DNA of 64,000 nt from Paramicrosporidium saccamoebae. Lineage: Eukaryota; Rozellomycota. The translations under genes were made by a program, and so were the position numbers. The DNA lies in assembly GCA_002794465.1 (NCBI GenBank), contig MTSL01000169.1, positions 117,931 through 181,930 on the forward strand. The letters run 5' to 3'. Positions 40,796 to 50,176 of the stretch are shown in pieces (within the stretch, counting starts at the first letter, position 1; every line of letters starts with the position of its first letter). Below the pieces are notes generated by a model. It saw only the letters and a list, made by a program, of their open reading frames with translations, was not told the origin of the DNA and did not search any database.

Positions 40796-42173
40796 ATGTT
40801 CCAGAAGTTGCTTCTTTCAAAGCACCCGCTTTTTAGGAGGCCTATCTTCCATGCATTTGTGATGGGCCGCAGTGGTGGTAGTGCTAATAATGGGAATACT
40901 GGTACTAGCCATTTTATTTCATGCATATGTGTTAGCAACTCGTTCATACTCAAGCTTCAAAGACCCATATTCTGTATTGGGGGTACAAAATTCTGCCTCG
41001 GGTTCTGAAATCAAACGGGCATATTTTGACCTGGTAAAAAAGTATCATCCTGACACAAACAAGGACCCAGAGGCCAAAACCAAGTTTATTGAAATTCAGA
41101 ATGCCTATGAAATTTTGTCCGATCCTAAGAGAAAGTCAACCTTTGATCAATACGGTGCCACAGAGGAGCAGGCCTCACAAGGACCCGAAGCATCTGGTTT
41201 TGGCGCAGGTGCGGCCGGATTCGACCCGGCTGAAATGTTCCGGAATATCTTCACCGGTGGATTCAACACTACCAACGACTTTTTCGGAAATCTCAATCAA
41301 TCTGACCTTGACATTGAGGTATCCTGACATTGTTTCCATTAATGAATGCGTAGACTCACGTCAAGCTCTCCTTTATGGAGGCCGTTAAAGGCACAAAGAA
41401 GACTATTACATTCTCCCGGATGGAAGAATGCACACCATGTAGAGGCAAAGGTATTGCCAAAGGAAGCCAGATGACAACGTGTTCGTCATGCCGAGGCTCT
41501 GGACAGGTAATGCCCTTTGTGCCTCCTTAATCCATAGGAGACGAGGATGAAAGGATCGTTCTACTTTACCATCACGTGTAAAGCTTGTGGTGGAATGGGA
41601 CGAGTGAATCCGAATCCCTGCTCGCCCTGTGGTGGATCCGGTGTTGTGCAGAAGGATTCGACCATTACTGTGGATATTCCAGCAGGAGTTGCCGACGGCG
41701 AAGCCTGGTCAGTGCGGAAAGAAGGAAACCGAATGCTTGGACAAACGGGGAATCTTATAGTCAAAGTCAGAGTGGACAAGGACTCGCCATTTTTGCGGAA
41801 AAAGAATGACATTTATGTCACTGTCCCTATTTCAATGTACGAAGCGCTTGTTGGAGGCACCATTATTGTTCCAACCATCAGTGGGAATGTCGAAATGAAG
41901 ATTCCACCCGGCACGCAGCCAGATGATGTAAAGAGGATGAGCGGCCGTGGGGTCTACAAGGCATCTACTGGAGAGCAAGGACACCAATTTGTCAAATTAA
42001 AAGTTGAGGTACCAAGAACGATTACGGCAGAGCAGCGGGAACTGCTTGAAAAGTGCTTTGGTTCTGGATCTGGTCCTAGGGATGCCGAGAGCAAAAAGCA
42101 TGAAGAGTCCGATACTAAGACTGCAACGAATCAATGGTTTGACAAGCTACGCCGATGGCTTAAATGGTACTAA
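40796..42173 (+). CDS. MDJ1: DnaJ/Hsp40, mitochondrial MDJ1/TID1 type
   Basis: Type I Hsp40 co-chaperone of mitochondrial Hsp70. The ATG at 40796 encodes a basic presequence (MFQKLLLSKHPLFRRPIFHA). A first intron is required to reach the J-domain frame. Candidates 40878-40908 (31 nt), 40902-40935 (34 nt) and 40878-40935 (58 nt) all keep frame. Secure introns are 41319-41353 (35 nt) and 41507-41537 (31 nt). The J domain (DPYSVLGV, KKYHPDTNK with HPD) is followed by a Gly/Phe region. Four zinc repeats, restored by splicing, are CTPCRGKG, CSSCRGSG, CKACGGMG and CSPCGGSG; the C-terminal substrate-binding domain follows. Length is about 417-426 residues. Confidence 0.9.
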
Positions 42174-42211
42174 TCGTGTAGATTAAAAGACAAACCTTGT
42201 GGATTAAATGG

Positions 42212-42292
42212 TTCACTTTACACAATAGAAACGGCAAACCTTTCATTTTTTATACCGGCGTATTGAATGATTCACTTTACACAATAGAAACG
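42212..42292. repeat. 22-bp direct repeat, 59 bp apart
   Basis: TTCACTTTACACAATAGAAA plus CG occurs at 42212-42233 and again identically at 42271-42292, in the spacer after the DnaJ gene. Confidence 0.9.
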
Positions 42293-42429
42293 CCTGAATT
42301 TGCTAGATTAAGCGAGTCATTTCGCACATTAAATCAACAGCATCTCTCACATCATACTTCAAATACTCGCTCATATCCCATTTTACACCAGTAGTACTTG
42401 CTTATGATAAAATAATTTAATTATCTTTG

Positions 42430-43318
42430 ATGCGGCGAGGACTATTTGGGATTGAGCCGGGGCCTTGGAGACTGCCACTTGGCACCAAGACTAGCCGAGG
42501 AAGCCCTACGGCACAGCACAGCAACACTCGCCCGTACAAAGGGCGCCGCCAACCAACTACCGTGACGATCCCGATCCTTTGTGATTCCGCAAAGTCGCCG
42601 AAATCGGTGTCCACGATGACCCTCTCTACATCAGCCGGTAAGCTCTGCGAGATAAGCGTACGTCCCTGGTGAGTGCGTTTATCTCGCTTCTTCTATGGAT
42701 TCTAATTCCGTAGATCCAGATTATTCCAGTACAGGGACGTCGCCTGGCGCGCGTCTTGGTTCCCGTTCCGTAAAAGGAGGGAGGCGCAAGAACCCGCCAT
42801 CCCGGTCCGTCTCACCCTCCAACCAGGCCGCTGGCGTCCTTTTCCGCATGTCTCAGGGCTCTGTCATCGAATCCATCTGTGTGGGCGACATGCGAGTATC
42901 TTCGGCCATGTCGTTGGCTGGCACCCCATTGCCACCCCCAACTCGTGACTATGGCTTCTCATATGCCTCCAAGGAGCGTCGTATTGAGGAGCCAACTAAG
43001 CCGGCGACCTATTCGCCATCGTCTCACGAAAATTTTGATGAGGAATACGATTCTATGGAACGCACACCAACCCCCAGTGCAGGACGTGGACGCAGTCGCA
43101 AGACGACCCATCCACCGACCCCGCGTATGTGCATCTCCTGCGGAGCCACCAAAACTCCGTACTGGCGTGAGGCATGGTCCTCTTCCGTACTCCTCTGCAA
43201 TGCCTGTGGATTGAGGTTTTCAAAGTTCCGTCGTCGTTGTCTGGATTGCAGCTACGTTCCGAGGAAGGAAGACAAGGGGAGCAAGGCTTGCACCAAGTGT
43301 GGTGGCCCATGGTCGTAG
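42430..43318 (+). CDS. GATA-type zinc-finger protein
   Basis: Probable nuclear DNA-binding regulator. The C-terminus has a CX2C-X18-CX2C GATA finger (CISCGATKTPYW..LLCNACGLRF). Two further CX2C pairs follow within 40 residues (CLDC, CTKC), which could bind a second zinc. The N-terminal part is Ser/Pro/Arg-rich and disordered. The proposed structure is exons 42430-42637 and 42714-43318 (270 residues). The 76-nt intron (GTAAGC, TTCTAATTCCGTAG) is far longer than others here. A simpler alternative starts at the ATG at 42695 without an intron (207 residues). Confidence 0.8.
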
Positions 43319-43761
43319 ATCCGTATACAGAATCATAAATATAGAATCAACTTGAAATTCTGCTCTTCTTGCAATTTCTGCACTGCGTGCAATTTCTAAG
43401 GCGCCGAAACCGTTCATCGGCCAGGGTAGAGAAAATTGCGCGCTTAAACCACCCACTACACCACGCCATCTGATCGCAATCCCGGCTATTGTCTGTTTCT
43501 GGGCTGCTCCAGATCTACAGATACGACAGGCGCTGTTTCGTGACATTTCTACAGCCAACGTACAGGAATAACGAGACCTGCTCATACTAGTTCCAGACTT
43601 TGGGGCTTTTCGTGAAATCCCTTTATTTGTTCACTACCATAATTTGGAGATTCAGATATCTAAACATAGTCGATTACTGCATAGGACATTCTACAGTTTT
43701 TAATAGCTCCCTCCTAGGGCCAGGGCATTAGTTTGGGCGGGTATCCCGATTTGGACGCCGC
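43319..43761. other. Intergenic region, nothing recognised
   Basis: 443 bp between two plus-strand genes. No coding potential, RNA gene or strong repeat was seen. Confidence 0.6.
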
Positions 43762-46729
43762 ATGATGACTGCTCTTAATGCAGTCGATGTGGAACATCTT
43801 CGGCGCACTCTCAACGAGCTTGGCTATCGCGAAACTGTAAATTCAGATTCTGCCCCGCTCGTGCACCACATTCTTACCGATTTGAAACAGGCCACTCATC
43901 AGTACACAGACCTGCTGCAGCACTATGACGACTTGTTCGCTCGTTGGCAGCAGGAGAATGAAAAGTCGCCACCGAATTTAGATATTACCCATCTGAGTGG
44001 TCTTGATTACAGCATGCTGGGAATGGACCAGGCTGTCAATGACTCTTTTATTTTGCGTGCCGTGGAGGACGCACGCACCAAGATTGATAGTCTGTCTGCC
44101 GAAGTGCACGGGTTGAAGCAGGAGACGGCCAAGTTGCAGAGTGAGAAAGAGGCTATACAGAAAGAATTACAACAGTCACAGTTGACAGCGCAGGAATTTT
44201 CCCAGTTATTACATGGGAAGCATGGGCAAATGGATGCCCTAAAGGTAGAGCTGGAGAGCCAAAGAAAAAAGATGGATGTCGGCTATTTGCTTCAGCTTGG
44301 GTCTCTGGTCAAGTCTGCCATTTCCATGGTCCCGGACGAGCTGCAATCCGCCTTCAGTGCCAAGGCGTCCGATTCTCCAGAGTCCCAGATTAGTCTTCTC
44401 TCCGAGATTGTTCAGCGGATTAAAAGGGATGGTGAAGCCAAGATTACAAAACTAAGAGAGGCTTTGGAACAAGTCGAGCAGTATCGGAAGGAACGCGAGT
44501 TGGCAGAGGCGTCAGCCATCAAGATGAAGGCAGGAATATCGCAGTATCAGGCTCAGATTGCAGACTTGAATTCTCGTCTTAGCCAAAGAGAATTTGAAAG
44601 GACACTGCAGTCAGATGTAATGCTCTAAATCATTTCTTACCGCTTTTAGTTGTCTTTGCAAATTTCATCGCTGGAAGGGATCAACAATATGATCAGGGAT
44701 AAAATTGCGGTCCTCGAACGTCTAGGACATGAGGGAATCGGTGGAGCCCTTAATGTTTACTCCATGATTCATTCTGATTATGTAGGGTGAGCTGGCTCAT
44801 ACCACCGTGAATGCTCTGTTGGAGAGCTTATCGGCGGAGCTCAATACGGAAGTCTGCTTTTCCAGCCATCTGAGCCAGCTGGTTGATAAGCTCAACAAGA
44901 GACGTACAGAGCAAGATCAGCAAATTTCTCAAATATCGACTCAACTACGGGAATGCGAGAGCCGCACTGCATTGCTGGAGACGGAAAAGGCCGATCTGCG
45001 AAGCAAATTAGAAAAGGCACTGACTGATCTCTCGCGTAAAGATGGCTCCTCAACCACCACGAGTGAGGTCATCCACAATTTGAAGCAGGCAGTGGATCTT
45101 AAACACTCCAAGATTGAAGAGCAAAAGAGTACACTGTCATCATAGGTTCTGACATTAGAGTACTGCGGGGAGTTGAAAGCTGCTCTGGAGCAGTGTCAAA
45201 TTGCAATGGCAAATATGCGACGAAATGAAGAAATGATCCGCCAACATGTTGTGGCCCAAGATGACGAGATTCGCAATGCCAAAGTGAAGTGCGAGCAAAT
45301 GTCTGCAGAGAAAACAAAACTGTCGTGTCGTGTCACTGAATTGGAGTCGGAGCTGGTAATGGTAAAAAATGCATTCAAGGACAAGGCCGACGAAGGACAG
45401 CAATCCGTCAACAATATAAAGTCACTGGTCCTTGCCAAGGAAAAGGCAGAGTTGGACTTGAAGTCTGCCAAGGATCATGTTCGCGAGCTCGAAGAGACAC
45501 TCCTGGCCAAACGGAAGGAAAAGGATCTACTCATGACTACCTATTGTCGAGTAATCAAGGACAACGAGAGACTACATGCCGATTTGCAAAAACTCCATGA
45601 TGATTATGTCAATAGTAAGGCCGGAGATTTGCAGTCAGAAACGGCCTTGAAAGCATTCCAAACGAAGATCCAGGCTCAAAATCAAGATTTGGAGCGTCTC
45701 CGCACCCAAATTTCTCAGTCAGAGAGTAAAGTGAGTGAGTTTGAGAGCAAATTACAAGAAGCCCAGAGAGCCAAGAATCGAGTTGACGATGAAGTCAGGG
45801 ACAAGAGCCGAGAAATATCATCTTTGAAGGGAGTGATCCAGTCACTTGAACGCTCAAAACGAGACATTGCAGCTCAAATGTCACGATTTGGCCAACAAGC
45901 AAATGAACTTAGGGGCCATCTTCGACGCGTAGAGGAGGAGCGGGATGGGTTACAAAGACACTTAAAGTCTTCATCGATGGATACTCCGGCCAGTAGGGAA
46001 GTGCAAAATCGTCTTGTCAACTTGACCATGGAACTGGATCAAACGAGATCGCAACTGCGGCACATTGAACGTGAAAAGGATGCTATTGCACAGCAGCTGA
46101 AATTGGAGAAATTACGGGCGTCACAAATGGAAGAAATGATGGTTGAGGAGAAGAGCAAAAGACTTGAAAAGGAAAGTATAATTGCTGGTCTTGAGAATGT
46201 TCGTGGAAAGTTAAAAGGACAGTTGAACGTATTAAGCGAAGAGCACGACAAGGGAGTGTCATCCATGCGACGCCAAATGCAAGCGACTCGTGATGAAAAT
46301 GAACGGCTGCGGAGGGAAGAACGAACTTTTTCAGACCACTTTCCACGCAGATCCACCCGCCACGTTACTCCATCACCACCTGACAGCCCTGTGGAAGATG
46401 AAAAGTACCACGGCACAGAAAAGTTGAAAGTTCAAAACCGTTTTTTGAAAAAGCATCTTTCCGATATTCGGAATGAGATGAAACAGACCCTTTCTCCTGG
46501 AAAAGTACTCAGTCCTGATTTGGAGTCGTCAATTATTGCACTGACCAGCGAAGACGCAGACGAGTCAACATCACCAACATCTGATGAGATTGTCTCCAGC
46601 AATGCCGAGATTAGACGAAGACTGGAGCATGAGAATCGCCTTTTATTCAAAATTGTTGATAAGGTAAAATCCGAGCTCATGCGGGCAGGATTGGACACTC
46701 CAATGTCAATATCTTCTTCCAACTCGTAA
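43762..46729 (+). CDS. CEP135/TSGA10-like centriolar coiled-coil protein
   Basis: A 957-residue, almost wholly coiled-coil protein. Exons are 43762-44616, 44650-44754, 44786-45128 and 45159-46729. Introns are 33 nt (44617-44649), 31 nt (44755-44785, GTTTAC 5' site) and 30 nt (45129-45158; TTCTGACATTAG end). All frames close exactly. The N-terminal signature VEHLRRTLNELGYRETVNSD followed by APLVHHILTDL matches the CEP135 start (IRKRLDQLGYRxxL..SLPLVEKLFSDL), which binds microtubules and the cartwheel. The rest is heptad-rich with a Pro/Ser linker near residue 840. If correct, it implies a centriole or basal body and perhaps a flagellated stage. A generic coiled-coil protein is the alternative. 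Confidence 0.72.
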
Positions 46730-46894
46730 TCTTTCCCCTTTGTAATAAACATTTTGGTAAATTTGTTAATGGAGCGTCCATATGAACAACTACATATGTA
46801 GACGCTAATGCAGATGGAAATTCATTTCTCGCACCCCACTGACTAATCCGTTGTACATCAACTCTCATAGTCATGTTAAAAATTAATTTGAAAA

Positions 46895-47767
46895 ATGTCC
46901 GTTTTGTCAAAAGAGGACGAGGCGCTGTACGATCGCCAAATTCGACTGTGGGGACGAGACGCCCAGCAGAAGATTAGAAATGGACAGGTTGTGATAGGAG
47001 GACAATTTACTGGCGTGGCCCATGAAATAGTCAAGAACCTTGTGCTCAAGGGAATAGGGAAAATAATGCTTCTCACCTGGGGAAACGATAGTGAAGCCCA
47101 ATCCCAAACTCTGGATACATCATCCTTTCTTTTCCGTCCTGAGGGTTCCACTAACCTTGATATTGCACGAGGAATAGTTTCACAAGCGGCCCTTATGAAT
47201 CCAACTGTCGAGTTGGTACACCGTCACCTTGATAGCTTTGACGAAGAGGCAATTTCAGGACATTCCATGTTCATTCTGGTGAACGAAAAGGTGCCCTCCA
47301 ACATTTTCCAGTTAGATGACGTTTGCAAAAAGATGTCCGTGCCATTTCAATACATACTCACACAAAAGATTGAAGCACTGGTGATCAACTCATTTCAAGA
47401 CTACAAATACACTACAGAAATTACTACAGTGGTCGATGGCGAGCAGGTGAAAAAAATGACGGAAAGTTCTATGGAATTTGCTAGCGTATCAGAACTCTGG
47501 CGTGTCCACGAAAACACGCCGCCACCATCCGGAAGGGTTCGGCGAGCGACGCCTGGAATCTACTCTCAAAAATTCCAAAATCTCCAACGAGCAATGATCT
47601 CTTCAGAGGGGATAAACGTCGGGGACCACGCAGCAGTGAATTCTGTAATGGGTGCAATTTCGGCACAGGAAGCGATCAAAGTCGTAACCCGAAAAGACAT
47701 GCCGCTTCACAACGTGCTGCTTTTTGACGGAAGCACGCTAGAATCGACAGTTTTGAGCATCAAATAA
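46895..47767 (+). CDS. AOS1: SUMO-activating enzyme subunit 1 (AOS1/SAE1)
   Basis: Adenylation partner of UBA2 in the SUMO E1. It is 290 residues and intronless, slightly short for the family. The N-terminal YDRQIRLWGRDAQQKIR is the AOS1/E1 signature, followed by the Rossmann segment VVIGGQFTGVAHEIVKNLVL. The usual GxGGxG glycines are partly lost, as is normal for this half. C-terminal blocks are AVNSVMGAISAQEAIKVVTR and NVLLFDG. No catalytic cysteine domain is present, as expected. The stop codon is part of AATAAA. Confidence 0.93.
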   Translation: MSVLSKEDEALYDRQIRLWGRDAQQKIRNGQVVIGGQFTGVAHEIVKNLVLKGIGKIMLLTWGNDSEAQSQTLDTSSFLFRPEGSTNLDIARGIVSQAALMNPTVELVHRHLDSFDEEAISGHSMFILVNEKVPSNIFQLDDVCKKMSVPFQYILTQKIEALVINSFQDYKYTTEITTVVDGEQVKKMTESSMEFASVSELWRVHENTPPPSGRVRRATPGIYSQKFQNLQRAMISSEGINVGDHAAVNSVMGAISAQEAIKVVTRKDMPLHNVLLFDGSTLESTVLSIK

Positions 47768-48006
47768 ACGTGTATTTTCCTTGTGAATCGGGAATCTCGT
47801 TCGTTGCCAACTGAACAGTACTTTTATGGTCTCCCTAGTGCGCGAGGGACAAGCGTAAATATGGACACTATACATGGACCTCATACACGGGCACTATTTC
47901 ATCGCACAGACATCAGACTAGACAATTCCAGCGATCACATTTGGCTTTGCTTGGCCTAATTACTCGGCCATTAACAGAACCCCACCTAGTCGTTGCATAT
48001 ACAAAA

Positions 48007-48543
48007 CTATTTATTTCTTGCCCTTTTTGGCTTTGACTCTACGGGGATTCGATGGATTACAAGCGACTGATATACTGAAAGATCTTCGTTGGGAGGCAGT
48101 CTTTTCTTCAGATATTCAATGTACGCCTCCATTTCCGGTACCCTCCTTATTCCCACTACAGATACGTTCTTGATACCAAAAAGTGTAGAGAGTTCACCAG
48201 CACTGCCGGCTGGCAAAGCGACTACTAGTGCTCCTGACAATCGGCTTTGGAAGGGCAAATGTGCAACGACCTGTGGATACTGCAAGTCATCCCGACATGC
48301 CAACACGCCAGCGAGGGTACGTGCCTCTAGACATCTTGTCACCTCATTCAAGCCAATCACCACAGGCGAGTCATTTCCTGTTTTGGGACGGAGACGCGAA
48401 AACTCGGAAATACTGCGGGTCAGTACATCTTTAGAGGTTGCTTCGTCGACCTTTGGCCATTGCGTGTGTGGTGTATCAAAAACTGTCTTGAAGACTGTCT
48501 TTTTCTTTAGTGTTTTGCTACTCAGAGTCGTTGGCGTCTGCAT
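48007..48543 (-). CDS. L7Ae-fold RNase P/MRP subunit, RPP38/POP3-like
   Basis: A 178-residue protein from the first ATG (48543); the frame is open to 48573 without an ATG. The middle VVIGLNEVTRCLEARTLAGV matches the L7Ae/RPP38 pattern (LLIGVNEVTRALExxxL). It is followed by a variable strand and LSTLFGIKNVSVVGIRR, the final beta strand of the fold. The C-terminus is Lys/Arg-rich (KPKRARNK). RPP38 and Pop3 bind the P3/K-turn region of RNase P and MRP RNA. With POP4 at 38.6 kb this is a second subunit of the same enzyme in the window. Confidence 0.72.
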   Translation of the reverse strand: MQTPTTLSSKTLKKKTVFKTVFDTPHTQWPKVDEATSKDVLTRSISEFSRLRPKTGNDSPVVIGLNEVTRCLEARTLAGVLACRDDLQYPQVVAHLPFQSRLSGALVVALPAGSAGELSTLFGIKNVSVVGIRRVPEMEAYIEYLKKRLPPNEDLSVYQSLVIHRIPVESKPKRARNK

Positions 48544-48661
48544 CTGGGACGATTGCGAGCGCACAGGGCACAAGGTATAGAGAAGATGGTAGGCCTGATT
48601 CCAGTATAGAGGAGGTTCCCACCTCTAGCCCAATAGAACAAGCGAATACTAAACATTTAAT

Positions 48662-50176
48662 CTATAAATTATTCTTTATGTGGGACAGAGGCTGAGAAGT
48701 AATCAAGATTGGACTTTCTCTCATTGACATCAACCTCCCTCTTCTACTCTTCACAGATAGCCATCCCACTGGCACCAAAAGTAGAAGAAAGGGTGCAGAA
48801 AATACACTCATTGAGACGGGGAACCCGTAGCGCGGGTTGATTGCACTGGCCGCCAGCGGCCCCAGCAACATTCCGAAGGAGTAACAGACATTCAGGATGG
48901 CATAAACTTGGGCATAGGAGCCACCGCCCAATCGAGTTACAATGGCGCCCATTTCTGGCAGCGTCGGAGCCTGTAGGACTGCTGACGTTGCTCCAAAATA
49001 GACAGACGCTGACAAGAACATTCCCAGTGATTCGGCCAAACCCATGAACGGGGTGGCGGGGATGTAGAGAAACATGGCCACCAGAATCATAGTGTAGCAA
49101 CAACACTTGTCGGCCCAGCGACCGGCGAGGAAGGAGAAGAGGACACTGGGAACGACAATGGCCATCATAGCAAAGGAGACGCCCATCACATCGAGACCGA
49201 AGGCGCGCTGTAGATGCGCCGATAGCAGTGTTTCTACTGCAGAAAAAGAGCTGGACGTGCAGACTACCACCAGTCCGATCACCAAGACCTCGGGAAAACA
49301 TAGCAATTTGGGCAGGGTAGTCTTGCGAATGTTGGGATCAACCACTCTAATAGGGGGCGGCCTGATGAAAGCTCGAGCGGCCAGGTCAATGAAACAGAGT
49401 CCTGCACATAGCACAAAGGGAGCCTCAATTCGGACCATATGCGTCAAGATTCCTCCCATCAGAGGGCCCACAAAGTACCCCAGGGTGTGAAAGCCAAACA
49501 CGACTCCCATGGCTGCACCCAGCTCCGATCCCGGAACTGCATCTGCCAGTAGCGCTAGACCAAGGGTCCAACTCACTGCTGCAGCCACTCCCTGTAGCAG
49601 TCTGGCCAATACCAATACCCAAAACACTTTTCCAAATGCAAACATTAAAGTTGCCCCGGCCAGTCCTGCCTGTCCCAACAGCATTGGGAAGCGTCGGTCA
49701 CGCATGCGGTCAGACCAAATTCCAAATACGGGTGTGGCAACCAAATAGCCGACAGCATAGATGGCAAAGAGCAGACCAACGGAGCTCTCATCGCGTCCCA
49801 CGGATTTGAGGAGCAGAGGGAGAATAGGGACGATGACGTCATAGAGCACCATGTCGGTGAATAATGCCAATGCCACCACTGCAATGACTGCCGAACGACT
49901 GCCACGGAATCGGTCAATGCGGCTAATTTCTTGCGGACTGAGGAGCGGCGAATGTGGTGCGGTCAGGGTCTCGGCGCTGCCGTTGAAGCAGGTCATGTTG
50001 ATTTGGCTCGTGGGGTCATCAACTCTATTCGGGTTTTTGCTATTGCAATTTTTGCCTTTTTCGTCATTTGGGGACTCAGCCCCCTCGGCATCTCCGCTCT
50101 CGCTCATAGTCCTTTCAATTCGTCCCAATTTACTGGCTTCCGCCCTCTTTATAGACCTGTTGCTATTATTAGACAT
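48662..50176 (-). CDS. MFS transporter, SLC18/DHA1-like (copy 2)
   Basis: A 504-residue paralogue of the protein at 23689-24978. The long polar N-terminus (about 95 residues) precedes TM1 with LFTDMVLYDVIVPILPLLL. The motif-A loop is GIWSDRMRDRR. The late block GGSYAQVYAILNVCYSFGM repeats the motif seen in copy 1. The first ATG (50176) overlaps the stop of the upstream phosphofructokinase gene by 8 bp. A later in-frame ATG (50107, MSESGD) would avoid the overlap and is equally plausible. Substrate unknown. Confidence 0.87.
   Translation of the reverse strand: MSNNSNRSIKRAEASKLGRIERTMSESGDAEGAESPNDEKGKNCNSKNPNRVDDPTSQINMTCFNGSAETLTAPHSPLLSPQEISRIDRFRGSRSAVIAVVALALFTDMVLYDVIVPILPLLLKSVGRDESSVGLLFAIYAVGYLVATPVFGIWSDRMRDRRFPMLLGQAGLAGATLMFAFGKVFWVLVLARLLQGVAAAVSWTLGLALLADAVPGSELGAAMGVVFGFHTLGYFVGPLMGGILTHMVRIEAPFVLCAGLCFIDLAARAFIRPPPIRVVDPNIRKTTLPKLLCFPEVLVIGLVVVCTSSSFSAVETLLSAHLQRAFGLDVMGVSFAMMAIVVPSVLFSFLAGRWADKCCCYTMILVAMFLYIPATPFMGLAESLGMFLSASVYFGATSAVLQAPTLPEMGAIVTRLGGGSYAQVYAILNVCYSFGMLLGPLAASAINPRYGFPVSMSVFSAPFLLLLVPVGWLSVKSRRGRLMSMRESPILITSQPLSHIKNNL

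Noticed and set aside
42427-42713. Upstream GATA-gene exon as certain
   Set aside because: The only frame-keeping 5' site implies a 76-nt intron, unlike the rest. A start at the ATG at 42695 is also possible, so the exon is kept as tentative only.
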